A DNA stretch of 64,000 bases from Flavobacterium quisquiliarum (GTDB taxonomy: Bacteria > Bacteroidota > Bacteroidia > Flavobacteriales > Flavobacteriaceae), in contig NZ_WWEM01000025.1 in NCBI RefSeq assembly GCF_019308285.1, positions 1 through 64,000 of the forward strand. The letters are read 5' to 3'. The translations under genes and the position numbers were made by a program. The notes beneath the pieces are model-generated. The model had not been told where the DNA came from and made no database searches. It saw only the letters and a list, made by a program, of their open reading frames with translations. Shown one piece after another: positions 43,694 through 53,347 of the stretch. Numbering within the stretch: the stretch's first letter is position 1; every line of letters begins with the position of its first letter.

Positions 43694-46600
43694 ATGAAAA
43701 TTAACCAAACCATTTTTCGTCCCTCTTATCGGGATCGATATTTTATTTTTATGATTCGAACCATATTGTTATTTAGCTGCCTCACTGCTTTTAGTATGTC
43801 GCCAACAATAGCTTTTTCTCAGAATGAAAAAATTGTGATAAAGAAAGACGTGACAATTAGTGTTAATGAAATATTTGACTTAATTATCCAGCAAACCAAT
43901 TACAATTTTATCTATTCTCAAGATTTGTTTTTAAATGCACCCAAGGTAAATTTAAAAAAGGGAACAGTTAAAATTTCAGATTTACTTGAAAAGTGTGTTA
44001 CAGCTAATAAGCTTGAGTTTTCATTAGCTGGAAATAACACTATTGTAATCAAACCTTCTCTTGTAGCAATTCCGCGTAATTCTAATCAGCAAATAGAAAT
44101 TCAGATATCTGGTATTGTAACAGATGTTAAGGGTTTAGCTATACCAGGAGTAAGTGTAACTTCAAAAAAGACAAAGTCTACTGAAGTTACAGATTTGAAT
44201 GGACAATTTACTATACAAGTTGCTGAAAATGATATTCTTCAATTTTCATATATAGGTTATAAAACTAAAGAAGTTGAAATTTTTAATAATAAGCAGATTA
44301 AAGTAGTTTTAGAAGAAGATGTTACGGAACTTCAGGCTGTAAAAATTGTATCTACAGGAATCTACACCAGAAATAAAGAAAGTTTTACCGGCGCGGCATC
44401 TACATTTACTGCCGCTGAATTGAGAACTATAGGAAATCAGAACTTAATTCAAAGTTTAAAAGTACTAGACCCCTCATTTGTTCAGATTGATAATATAGCT
44501 GCTGGATCGAATCCTAATATTTTACCAGATGTACAAATCAGAGGAGCTAACAGCTTACCAGGTTTAAGTGGCGAATATGCAAATAACCCTAATTCCCCAT
44601 TGTTTATCTTGGATGGGTTTGAGACTACTCTGCAGAAAATTTACGACCTGGATATGAACAGGGTAGCCGCTGTAACGATCCTTAAAGATGCCGCTGCAAA
44701 AGCTATTTATGGATCCAGAGCGGCAAACGGAGTTGTTGTAGTTGAAACTAAAAGACCTCAAAAAGGGAAACTGAGAGTAAGCTATACGGGAGATTTAAAT
44801 GTAACCGCTCCGGATTTGAGCAGTTATCATCTAACCAATGCTGAGCAAAAACTACAAGTAGAATTAAACGCAGGAAGGTATAGTTCTAGTTTTTATTATA
44901 GTGAACAATTACTTAAAGAGCAATATAATCGAACCTATGCTGAGGTAGCAAGAGGAGTTAATACCTATTGGCTTTCGCAGCCCTTAACAACAGCTGTGGG
45001 GCATAAAAGTACATTGTCTTTAGAAGGAGGAGATGATAATTTTACTTACGGAGCAGATTTAACATATAACTCCATACCAGGAGTTATGAAAGAATCAGGG
45101 CGCAGAACGACTTCGGGCAATATATTTTTATCGTATCGTGTGAGTGATTTCATTTTTAGAAATATTTTGACGGTTACCGGCAATCATGCTTACGATTCTC
45201 CTTATGGTTCATTTTCGGAATACACAAGATTAAATCCGTATTGGACACCATATGATGATAATGGCAATATTAAAAAATTATTAGGACAGTTTAATTCCGG
45301 ATCTGGAACTCCTGTAAACTATTATAATCCATTATTTAATGCCATGTTAGGAACTAAAAATTTTAGTGATTACATTGATATTACCAATAATTTTCAAGCA
45401 GAGTGGACTGTTTCCAAGGCACTTAAAATTGTTGGTCGTATCGGCTATACGCAGATTCATGAAACCAGAGAAGATTTTTATCCTGCCAATCATACCCGCT
45501 ATGCTGAATATTCGGAAGAAGATTTCTATAGAAGAGGGGATTATACCATAACCGATGGTATAAGCCATTCTATTAAAACAGATCTTACGCTAAATTATTC
45601 CAAAACGATCAATAAACACCTTTTTTATCTAAATGCCGGATGGAATTTATATGAAGTGGGAAGCGAAAGCCATGGTGTACATGCTCAAGGATTTTTAAAT
45701 GACAGAGTTGATTATATAAATTTTGCAAGACAATATGCTCAAGATGGACGACCATCAGGTTCTGATGCTCTTACTCGTGAAACGGGATTACTTTCTGCAT
45801 TAAACTATTCATATGATGACCGCTATTTAGCAGATCTTACCTATCGTTTGCAAGGATCCAGCATATTTGGTGCCGATAACCGCTGGGGGAATTTCTGGTC
45901 GGTTGGTTTAGGATGGAATATTCACAAAGAAAAATTCTTCAAACAAGATTGGATAACGCAGTTAAAATTACGCACTTCTACAGGATATACAGGAAGCCAG
46001 AATTTTAATCCCTATCAAGCCATGGCTACTTACAACTATTTTACAGATAGTTATTATGATAACATTGTGGGGGCAAAATTAATAGGTCTGGCAAACGATC
46101 AGTTGAAGTGGCAGCAGACGCAAGATTATAACTTTGGTCTAGATTTAGGGTTATGGAGCAAATTATCTTTACGATTTGATTATTACATAAGTCTCACTAA
46201 TAACCTGCTAACACCTGTTTCAATGCCCGGATCAGTAGGGTTTAGCACTATTTCAGAAAATTTAGGCGAAATAAGAAATAATGGTGTCGATGCCACTTTA
46301 AACTATAAAGTATGGAGTAATCCTTCCAGCAATAGTTTTGTTAATTTATTTTTAAACGTTGGATCTAATAAAAACAAATTAGTTAAAATTTCGGATGCAC
46401 TGAACTCAGTTAATGATGAATTAGAAGCAGATAGAGGCACATCTACAAAACCCTTTGTAAGATATCAGGAAGGAAAATCGACTACTGCTATCTGGGCTGT
46501 TCGATCTATGGGAATTGATCCTGCTACAGGGAGTGAAATTTTTGTAAAAAAGAATGGAGAGCTAACTTATGTCTGGGATCCAAATGATCAGGTAGCTGTA

Positions 46601-47068
46601 GGAGAATCTACTCCTAAAGTGCGAGGAAGTTTTGGATTTAATGCACAGTACAAAGGTTTTGGTATCAACTGCGCATTTTCGTATCGTGTAGGAGCCCAAT
46701 ATTACAATCAAACTTTAGTAGATAGAGTAGAAAATGTGGATATTCAATATAATGTCGATGAACGTGTATTTACTGATACATGGAAAAATCCAGGAGATAA
46801 TGTCTTCTTTAAAGCAATTGGCCGTACTCCAACCCGAACCAACCCAAGTTCCCGATTTGTTCAAGATCTTGATGAATTACTATTGAATTCTGTGAATGTT
46901 TCTTACGATTTTAGAAATAAGAACTTTTTAGAAAAATCGCATTTAAGCAGATTAAGATTGACACTATTCGGTAATGATTTAGCAAGAATCTCAACTATTA
47001 GAGCCGAAAGAGGATTAGATTTTCCTTTTGCAAGAACGTTTTCTTTTTCTGTCCAAGCATCATTTTAA
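43694..47068 (+). CDS. SusC/RagA-type TonB receptor with STN signalling domain
   Basis: A 1124-aa outer-membrane transporter. The start is put at ATG 43694 (MKINQTIFRPS), since the 17 upstream residues of the longer frame are not signal-like. Order: signal peptide ending AFSQ, STN domain (ISVNEIFDLIIQQTNYNFIYSQ), carboxypeptidase-like domain (IQISGIVTDVKGLAIPGVSV), plug (LPDVQIRGANSLPG, and ILKDAAAKAIYGSRAANGVVVVETK) and barrel ending TFSFSVQASF. STN plus the preceding sigma/FecR genes mean it senses its own ligand. It pairs with the SusD-like protein 33 nt downstream. Confidence 0.95.
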   Translation: MKINQTIFRPSYRDRYFIFMIRTILLFSCLTAFSMSPTIAFSQNEKIVIKKDVTISVNEIFDLIIQQTNYNFIYSQDLFLNAPKVNLKKGTVKISDLLEKCVTANKLEFSLAGNNTIVIKPSLVAIPRNSNQQIEIQISGIVTDVKGLAIPGVSVTSKKTKSTEVTDLNGQFTIQVAENDILQFSYIGYKTKEVEIFNNKQIKVVLEEDVTELQAVKIVSTGIYTRNKESFTGAASTFTAAELRTIGNQNLIQSLKVLDPSFVQIDNIAAGSNPNILPDVQIRGANSLPGLSGEYANNPNSPLFILDGFETTLQKIYDLDMNRVAAVTILKDAAAKAIYGSRAANGVVVVETKRPQKGKLRVSYTGDLNVTAPDLSSYHLTNAEQKLQVELNAGRYSSSFYYSEQLLKEQYNRTYAEVARGVNTYWLSQPLTTAVGHKSTLSLEGGDDNFTYGADLTYNSIPGVMKESGRRTTSGNIFLSYRVSDFIFRNILTVTGNHAYDSPYGSFSEYTRLNPYWTPYDDNGNIKKLLGQFNSGSGTPVNYYNPLFNAMLGTKNFSDYIDITNNFQAEWTVSKALKIVGRIGYTQIHETREDFYPANHTRYAEYSEEDFYRRGDYTITDGISHSIKTDLTLNYSKTINKHLFYLNAGWNLYEVGSESHGVHAQGFLNDRVDYINFARQYAQDGRPSGSDALTRETGLLSALNYSYDDRYLADLTYRLQGSSIFGADNRWGNFWSVGLGWNIHKEKFFKQDWITQLKLRTSTGYTGSQNFNPYQAMATYNYFTDSYYDNIVGAKLIGLANDQLKWQQTQDYNFGLDLGLWSKLSLRFDYYISLTNNLLTPVSMPGSVGFSTISENLGEIRNNGVDATLNYKVWSNPSSNSFVNLFLNVGSNKNKLVKISDALNSVNDELEADRGTSTKPFVRYQEGKSTTAIWAVRSMGIDPATGSEIFVKKNGELTYVWDPNDQVAVGESTPKVRGSFGFNAQYKGFGINCAFSYRVGAQYYNQTLVDRVENVDIQYNVDERVFTDTWKNPGDNVFFKAIGRTPTRTNPSSRFVQDLDELLLNSVNVSYDFRNKNFLEKSHLSRLRLTLFGNDLARISTIRAERGLDFPFARTFSFSVQASF

Positions 47069-47101
47069 GTGATGCAATATTAACGTATAAAGTTTTAAAC
47101 A

Positions 47102-48541
47102 ATGAAAATATATAAAATATTTCTCCAAATAATAGTCTTAGCACTATCGCTAGTTTTGAGTTCTTGTACAGACTGGCTCGATGTTGAACCCAAATCCCAA
47201 GTTCGCGATAGTAATTTATTTTCGTCCGAAAGTGGCTTCAAAGAGGCATTGGCAGGCGTTTACACGACTTTGGCCTACGAACCATTATATGGAAGAGAAA
47301 TGACCTTTGGATTAATGGGTGTTTTAGGGGCTGAATGGGATTTTCAAAGTATTTCTTATGACTTTGATAAAACCTATGATTATAAAAATAGTACTATATC
47401 TTTAAACAGAATTGATGCTATTTGGAATCAGATGTATAACGCAATAGCTAATGATAATAAATTACTAGAAGAAATTGATGCTAAAAAAGGAGTCTTTAGG
47501 GATAATAATTTTGACATTATAAAAGGAGAGGCTTTAGCACTAAGAGCATGGATTCATTTTGATCTTCTTCGTGTATTTGGGGCAAGCTACAAGGAAAACC
47601 CAAACAAATTATCGATTCCCTATTTCACAAAAGCCAGTAAGGGAATTGCACCGCAACTTTCAGTAGATGCCGTAATTACTAATGTTATTACTGATTTGAA
47701 CCAAGCAGCAGAGTTATTGAAAAACGATCCTGTAGTAACAGGCCGGCAAATTACTATTGCAGATGATAATGGATATTTAATGAATCGTCAGGTGCATTTA
47801 AATTATTATGCAGTCAAAGGACTCTTGGCAAGAGCTTATCTCTACAAACAGGATTATGCTCAAGCAGTCTCAAATGCTATGGAGGTAATAAATTCAGCGA
47901 AATTCCCCTGGATTACTCAAAATAGTTTGGTAGATGCAAATAATGCAAACCTTATATTTTCTACGGAACATTTATTTGCTTTAAATATTGTTCGAATGAA
48001 TACTATATATCAAAACTCGTTTACCACAACAGGTGGCAGTAATGTTTTTTATATGTTTCCTGCAACCAGAACCGAATATTACGATAGTAATTCAGATGAT
48101 TACAGATATCTATACTGGTACAGAGCAAACAATGAAGGGAATTATTTTTTAAGAAAGTACGAACAATTAGAAAGTACAAGCTGGCCGACTGCTTATCGCA
48201 ATAAAATGCCAATTATCAAATTGTCTGAAATGTACTTTATTGCCGCGGAAGCACTCAAAGATACAGATATTACAAAAGCTTCAGCCATGATTAATGAAGT
48301 ACGAATACATAGAGGGTTAACCACAATGAATATTGATCGTACTGTATTTGATACTGTTTTATTGCAAGAATTTAGAAAGGATGTTATAGGTGAAGGACAA
48401 CTCTTCTTTTTTCATAAAAGATTAAACTCAAGCCGTATTCCTCGTTCGCCAATTAATGATATAATAGCTATTAAAGGTTACAAATTACCAATTCCAATAA
48501 GTGAGCTTAATAACGCACCTGGCAGAGTAGATAATCAATAA
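47102..48541 (+). CDS. SusD/RagB-type surface lipoprotein
   Basis: A 479-aa outer-membrane lipoprotein: signal with lipobox LVLSSC, then CTDWLDVEPKSQVRDSNLF, the standard SusD start. TPR-like helices scaffold the fold (GEALALRAWIHFDLLRVFG and KGLLARAYLYKQDYAQAV), and the C-terminal region has MPIIKLSEMYFIAAEAL. It caps the SusC barrel and captures substrate. At 479 aa it is shorter than starch-type SusD, closer to RagB peptide-binding proteins, though this does not prove the ligand. Confidence 0.94.
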   Translation: MKIYKIFLQIIVLALSLVLSSCTDWLDVEPKSQVRDSNLFSSESGFKEALAGVYTTLAYEPLYGREMTFGLMGVLGAEWDFQSISYDFDKTYDYKNSTISLNRIDAIWNQMYNAIANDNKLLEEIDAKKGVFRDNNFDIIKGEALALRAWIHFDLLRVFGASYKENPNKLSIPYFTKASKGIAPQLSVDAVITNVITDLNQAAELLKNDPVVTGRQITIADDNGYLMNRQVHLNYYAVKGLLARAYLYKQDYAQAVSNAMEVINSAKFPWITQNSLVDANNANLIFSTEHLFALNIVRMNTIYQNSFTTTGGSNVFYMFPATRTEYYDSNSDDYRYLYWYRANNEGNYFLRKYEQLESTSWPTAYRNKMPIIKLSEMYFIAAEALKDTDITKASAMINEVRIHRGLTTMNIDRTVFDTVLLQEFRKDVIGEGQLFFFHKRLNSSRIPRSPINDIIAIKGYKLPIPISELNNAPGRVDNQ

Positions 48542-48563
48542 TTAAAAAACACATTTCATCACT

Positions 48564-49319
48564 ATGAAAAATATAACATTTGCAATACTAATCTGCTCCT
48601 TGCTATTTATAGGATGTGAAGAGGAACCCAAATCAGTATTTCCTGAAGATTTCAGCGGACTGAATTTATGGTTAGGCACTAACACTACAAAACCAGATAG
48701 TTTGGAGTACAACTATGCTTTTAAATCACTTAACAGCGTCGACAGCATAATGTTTTCTGTTAGACTAACGGGATTCTCTAGTGCTCAAGACAGAACTTTC
48801 AGGTTAAAGCCAATAGGTGGAGATACCACTGTAATTTTAAAAGGAGTTCATTATAAGTTAAAGGACTATGTATTGAAAGCAAATACCTATCAAGATGTTT
48901 TTCCTGTTTATATTTATCGTTCTTCTGATTTTAAGAATAAGTCTGCTAAGATTGTTTTTGGTCTTAAAGAAAATGAAAACTTTAAAAAGGGAATTACAGA
49001 ACGTTCTGATTTAAAAATTGTTTTCAAGGACAAATTTAGTAAACCGGCTCATTGGGATGTAGACCCGCTTCCTTATTACAGATTGTCTACCTTTTTCGGT
49101 GTCTACTCTGATGTGAAATTTCAATTTATTACAACCATAATCGGTGAAGCACCAGTATTCAAAGTTCGTTACACAGGCACACCGGTTCCTCCTAATGAAA
49201 TTAGTTATACGCGTGCCCAGTATTATCAAAATCGCTGCAAAAGCGAATTGATAAAGTACAATCAAGAGCACAGTCAGCCTTTGAGAGATGAAAATAATGT
49301 ATTAGTTGTTTTTCCATAA
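48564..49319 (+). CDS. DUF4843 domain lipoprotein
   Basis: A 251-aa surface lipoprotein (lipobox LLFIGC). The body fits the DUF4843 family seen after SusD in many loci without glycan enzymes: KSLNSVDSIMFSVRLTGFSSAQDRTFRL, then DYVLKANTYQDVFPVYIYR, and a C-terminal YRLSTFFGVYSDVKFQF. Probably an accessory ligand-binding component on the outer face. It lies 22 nt after the SusD gene. Confidence 0.82.
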   Translation: MKNITFAILICSLLFIGCEEEPKSVFPEDFSGLNLWLGTNTTKPDSLEYNYAFKSLNSVDSIMFSVRLTGFSSAQDRTFRLKPIGGDTTVILKGVHYKLKDYVLKANTYQDVFPVYIYRSSDFKNKSAKIVFGLKENENFKKGITERSDLKIVFKDKFSKPAHWDVDPLPYYRLSTFFGVYSDVKFQFITTIIGEAPVFKVRYTGTPVPPNEISYTRAQYYQNRCKSELIKYNQEHSQPLRDENNVLVVFP

Positions 49320-49351
49320 TCTTTGGATAAGACTAATTAAAAAAAATAAAA

Positions 49352-50917
49352 ATGAGAAAAGCAAATATATTTAAGTTGTACAGCTTCTTGTTTCTTATGA
49401 TTACCATGGTTTCCTGTTATGATGATAAAGGGAATTATGAGTATCAAAAGTTAGATGAAGTAACTATTGATGTTTCTGAAATGGAAACCTCTTATTCTAT
49501 TTTGCGTTATGATACCTTAACGTTAAAACCTAAAGTAATCTATAAGGGTACACAAGTAAATCCTGAAAACCCTCAATTTAAAGAGTTAAGTTTCAGTTGG
49601 GAAATGTATCCCGCCCAGATCAATAGAGATGTCCAGGAAAGACACGATTTAGCAACTACTTTACACCTTCATAAAGAGATTACGGCCAATGAATTAGTTT
49701 GGGAGGTGCTTTTTACAGTAACCAATACAAACACAGGAGTAAAAACATTTGCAAAATTTCCTGTGGCTGTCACTCCTTCTTTAGCCGAAGGCTGGATGGT
49801 ACTCTACGAAAAAGATGGTAATACAGATGTTGGTTTGATAACTAATAATGAAATTTCTAAAACCGCCACTAATGAACGGGTGTATTATGATTTATATGCA
49901 AATGCTAATGGAGCTCCGATATCTGGTAAACCAGGTTCGCTAATTTATTCACTTGCTAACTTAACCGGAGCTCATGCTTTATATATACAAAGCACTAATG
50001 ATGCTGTTCGCGTTGATCCCACAACATTTAGAAGTACTGCTGTTTTTAATGATAAATTATTTTGGACGCCTCCAGCAGTAAAAACTCCTGAATTTGTCAA
50101 TGCAACTATAGCCAGAAAGGAATTTCTAATAAATAACAATCAGTTGCATGTGGTTGATTATACCATTATTGCACCTGGAGACAGAGCATTTAATGATGCA
50201 TTAGCAGGCAGCTATGGAAAATTAGCACCTTGGATGGCAACTGCGACGAGTGCAGCTTTTGACGCAATTTTATATGACCAAACCAAAAAGAAGTTTGTAA
50301 AAGTGGTTTCCAGAGGCGCAGAAATTATTCCTATTGCAACTGCACAGGTTGCAACGGCAGCATTTGATGTCAATAATGTCGGTTTAGAATTAATCGATTC
50401 TGATTTAGGATTCAGCAATTTCGAACATATGCTTATGAAAGATGCTGTTGGCAGTTATTTTTTACTAACTGCAAATTTTATTGGCGGAGAGACCACTACA
50501 ATTGGACGAGGTAAATATAACATGAGTTCGTGTCCCGAAATAGCAGGTGTTAATGCTATTGCCGCAGGGGCATATGGCGAAGTATTTTACTATAGTTCGT
50601 CTAATAATTTATATCAATTTAAATACACGCCTGGCACTACAGATAGACTTTGGACTCCTCCGGCAGGCGAAACCATAACAACAATTTCTTTACAAAAATA
50701 TTATAATCAAAATAGAGCTACAGGTGTTATATATGATCCTAAGAATTTTTGTAAGATTTTATACATCGCAACGTATAATGAAAGCACAAAAACAGGATCG
50801 GTTTATCAAATGGGGGTAAATGAAACCAATGGGGCAATAATAACTGGTACAGAAAAAAAGTACACAGGGTTTGGTAAAATTAAAGCCATGGCATGGAAAC
50901 CATTTATTGTCAGGTAA
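49352..50917 (+). CDS. PKD-like family surface lipoprotein
   Basis: A 521-aa lipoprotein (MVSCYDDKGNYEYQKLDEVTID) of the PKD-like family that follows DUF4843 proteins in SusCD loci. The N-terminal ~150 residues are Ig/PKD-like (LSFSWEMYPAQ, ELVWEVLFTVTNTNTGVKTF). The rest is beta-rich, probably a propeller-like fold, with repeated motifs such as GEVFYYSSSNNLYQFKY. Likely a surface binding protein. Ligand unknown. Followed by a strong hairpin before the next gene. Confidence 0.8.
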   Translation: MRKANIFKLYSFLFLMITMVSCYDDKGNYEYQKLDEVTIDVSEMETSYSILRYDTLTLKPKVIYKGTQVNPENPQFKELSFSWEMYPAQINRDVQERHDLATTLHLHKEITANELVWEVLFTVTNTNTGVKTFAKFPVAVTPSLAEGWMVLYEKDGNTDVGLITNNEISKTATNERVYYDLYANANGAPISGKPGSLIYSLANLTGAHALYIQSTNDAVRVDPTTFRSTAVFNDKLFWTPPAVKTPEFVNATIARKEFLINNNQLHVVDYTIIAPGDRAFNDALAGSYGKLAPWMATATSAAFDAILYDQTKKKFVKVVSRGAEIIPIATAQVATAAFDVNNVGLELIDSDLGFSNFEHMLMKDAVGSYFLLTANFIGGETTTIGRGKYNMSSCPEIAGVNAIAAGAYGEVFYYSSSNNLYQFKYTPGTTDRLWTPPAGETITTISLQKYYNQNRATGVIYDPKNFCKILYIATYNESTKTGSVYQMGVNETNGAIITGTEKKYTGFGKIKAMAWKPFIVR

Positions 50918-50920
50918 TCG

Positions 50921-50959
50921 ATTTTATCCCGATACGCCACAAATGTATCGGGATAAAAT
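50921..50959 (+). promoter_or_regulatory. Perfect 15-bp hairpin between the PKD-like and first thioredoxin genes
   Basis: ATTTTATCCCGATAC and GTATCGGGATAAAAT flank a 9-nt loop. It lacks a U tract, so it is more likely an RNA-processing or stability element, or a partial attenuator, than a full terminator. The next ATG is 40 nt further. Confidence 0.7.
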
Positions 50960-50998
50960 AATAAGTAATTAATAACAAAAAACAATAAAACTAAATAA

Positions 50999-52153
50999 AT
51001 GAAAAAGTTTATAATTTCAGTGATAATGTGTTCTGCTGCAATTGCAGTTAGTGCACAAGATTTTACCATTAAAGGAAAAATTAAAGGACAAGGTAACGAG
51101 CAAATAATTGTTCCTGGGCCTGAAGGAGATATTAAAGTACAAGCAAAAAATGATGTATTTGAATTGAGCGGTAAAGCCACAGATGAGCCTATCGTTACTC
51201 AATTAAGAACAAGTTACGATCGCAACATCTATTTAGGTGGAGGTAAAACAGGGATGTATATGCCAGCTCCAGGTTTAGAAATTGTCCTTAGTAAAGGAGC
51301 AAATATTACTGTCAATGGTAATGTAGAGGAACTGCATCTGGCTGAAGTAACAGGCGATATCCATAATGACGGTTTTACAAAACTAAGAAAAATACAAGCC
51401 AAAAACATAAAAGAAATGATGGCGCTTCAACAACAATTCACGGAAATACGTATGATGGGTATTAAAGAAGAGACCGAGAAGCATGTAAAAAAGATGATGG
51501 CCAACCGAAAGGCTATTGAAGATGGTAAAAATGCTTTTATTAAAGAAAATCCCGATTTACTTGCCAGCATTTATTACTTAAATCAAACATCCAAAAGTTA
51601 TTCTGAAAGCGAGTTGGAACAGGCATTCAATGCCTTGTCCCCAACATACAAAAATACCAGATATGGTCTGGGGATAAAATCTAAAATTGAGGCCAATAAA
51701 ATAATAAGCGATGGTGGTGCGATGCCTGATTTTACCAAACCTGATGTAAATGGTAAGCTGGTTAAACTTTCCGATTTTAAAGGAAAATATGTACTGTTAG
51801 ATTTTTGGGGCAGCTGGTGTGGCCCGTGTCGTGCAGCTAATCCTCATTTAAAAGAATTGTATGCTAAATACAAATCGTTAGGTTTTGAAATCTTAGGTGT
51901 TGCAAGTGAAAAAGTTCAAAGTCAGACTATAGCTGAAAAAAATTGGAAAGGTGCTATTGAAAAAGACGGGTTAACCTGGACAAATGTTATTAACAACGAA
52001 ATTAATCTAAAACAAGATGTTGTTGAAATGTATAGTATAGAAGCATATCCTACACAAATTTTATTAGATAAAGAAGGACGATTAGTTAAACGTTGGAAAG
52101 GCGCAGGACACGAAGAACTAGATCAAACATTAAAAGAAATATTTAAACAATAA
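50999..52153 (+). CDS. TlpA-like thiol-disulfide oxidoreductase 1 with DUF4369
   Basis: A 384-aa exported protein with a signal peptide (MKKFIISVIMCSAAIAVSAQ). The N-terminal DUF4369 beta domain (FTIKGKIKGQGNEQIIVPG) and a helical linker lead to a thioredoxin-like domain starting near residue 245 (DFTKPDVNGKLVKLSDFKGK). The active site is WGSWCGPCRAA (first Cys about 275). It acts on disulfides in the periplasm or at the cell surface. Together with the second TlpA it suggests that the ligand imported by this locus carries disulfides, or that its receptors need them reduced. Confidence 0.9.
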   Translation: MKKFIISVIMCSAAIAVSAQDFTIKGKIKGQGNEQIIVPGPEGDIKVQAKNDVFELSGKATDEPIVTQLRTSYDRNIYLGGGKTGMYMPAPGLEIVLSKGANITVNGNVEELHLAEVTGDIHNDGFTKLRKIQAKNIKEMMALQQQFTEIRMMGIKEETEKHVKKMMANRKAIEDGKNAFIKENPDLLASIYYLNQTSKSYSESELEQAFNALSPTYKNTRYGLGIKSKIEANKIISDGGAMPDFTKPDVNGKLVKLSDFKGKYVLLDFWGSWCGPCRAANPHLKELYAKYKSLGFEILGVASEKVQSQTIAEKNWKGAIEKDGLTWTNVINNEINLKQDVVEMYSIEAYPTQILLDKEGRLVKRWKGAGHEELDQTLKEIFKQ

Positions 52154-52159
52154 GTTATT

Positions 52160-53347
52160 ATGATACAATTAAAAAAATTATCCCCTTTTTGTCTAAGTTT
52201 CATTTTTTTCTTTTTCGCATCATTTTTCTTACAAGCACAATCAGAGAAATCAATTCTTATTCATGGACACGTTCAAAATCTAAACCCGGAGATTTTTAAA
52301 AAATACAATAAGATCTGGTTATATGAAGGAATTGGAAATCAAAGAAAACTTATCGATTCAACAGAAATAAATGAGCAGGGAGATTTCAAACTAAAAACGA
52401 ATAAAAAACAAACGCTGTATTCCTTAGATATTTTAAAATGGCAGACCGCATCTTTTTGGGCCGAGGCAGATGTAAAAGTTTCGGCTCGTGGTTATGATAC
52501 GTCTAAATTTAAAATGAAAAATTCCGGTTTTGTTGAACTGCAAAGTAGCTCTAAAGCAACTAAAATTATTAATGCGGCTGATTACAATCAATATCTTGCT
52601 TCCGAAGAAATGAAAATATTGAATGATGAATGGCTAATGGCAAACCGTACTGCACAGCAGGATTCAACCTGGAGAAAGCATATTAAGAGTGACGGATTTA
52701 TTAAAAAATCAGGTGAATTTAACAGACTTCGTTTGGAGAACTTTATTGAAGTTAACTCGGATAGTCCTGCCATTGCTTATTTACTGAGTTTGTATCCTAC
52801 TGATGCTGATAGTGCGTTTTTTGAATCAAATATACAACAAGCACTAAAAAAATATCCACAATCTGAGAATCTGAAATATCTGGATAAGGAGTATCAAACC
52901 AAAAAGAATATTCGAAATTCATTAAAAAATAAAAGTCAGATACCTTCATTTGCTTATCCTTCTCCTAATGGAGATGTAATCAGCATAGAGTCTTTTAAAG
53001 GTAAATATGTTCTGATTGACTTTTGGGCAAGCTGGTGCGGTCCCTGCAGAAAAGCCATTCCTGCGGTAAAAGAACTTTACGCTAAATATAAAGACAAAGG
53101 ATTCGACGTGTTGAGTGTTTCCGTAGATTCTAATGAAGAAGCATGGCGCAAAGCTATGGCACAAGAAAATATGCCATGGTCCCAAGTGTTAAGTCCCGAT
53201 AAAGAAAAGACTCTAAAAGAATTTATGATTGTAGGTATACCAACCTTATTTTTAATTGATAGAGAAGGTAAAATAATTCAGAAATTTACTGGTTTCAGCG
53301 AATCCTTAAAAGACCAGTTAGCTAAAGCAATTGAAAGTGAAAAGTAA
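52160..53347 (+). CDS. TlpA-like thiol-disulfide oxidoreductase 2
   Basis: A 395-aa exported protein (signal peptide FCLSFIFFFFASFFLQAQ). It has an N-terminal DUF4369-like domain (ILIHGHVQNLNPEIFKKYNK), a helical region, and a C-terminal thioredoxin fold with FWASWCGPCRKAIPAV (first Cys about 293) and VGIPTLFLIDREGKI. It begins 6 nt after the first TlpA gene and its 3' end overlaps the protease gene by 17 nt, so the three are made together. Confidence 0.9.
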   Translation: MIQLKKLSPFCLSFIFFFFASFFLQAQSEKSILIHGHVQNLNPEIFKKYNKIWLYEGIGNQRKLIDSTEINEQGDFKLKTNKKQTLYSLDILKWQTASFWAEADVKVSARGYDTSKFKMKNSGFVELQSSSKATKIINAADYNQYLASEEMKILNDEWLMANRTAQQDSTWRKHIKSDGFIKKSGEFNRLRLENFIEVNSDSPAIAYLLSLYPTDADSAFFESNIQQALKKYPQSENLKYLDKEYQTKKNIRNSLKNKSQIPSFAYPSPNGDVISIESFKGKYVLIDFWASWCGPCRKAIPAVKELYAKYKDKGFDVLSVSVDSNEEAWRKAMAQENMPWSQVLSPDKEKTLKEFMIVGIPTLFLIDREGKIIQKFTGFSESLKDQLAKAIESEK

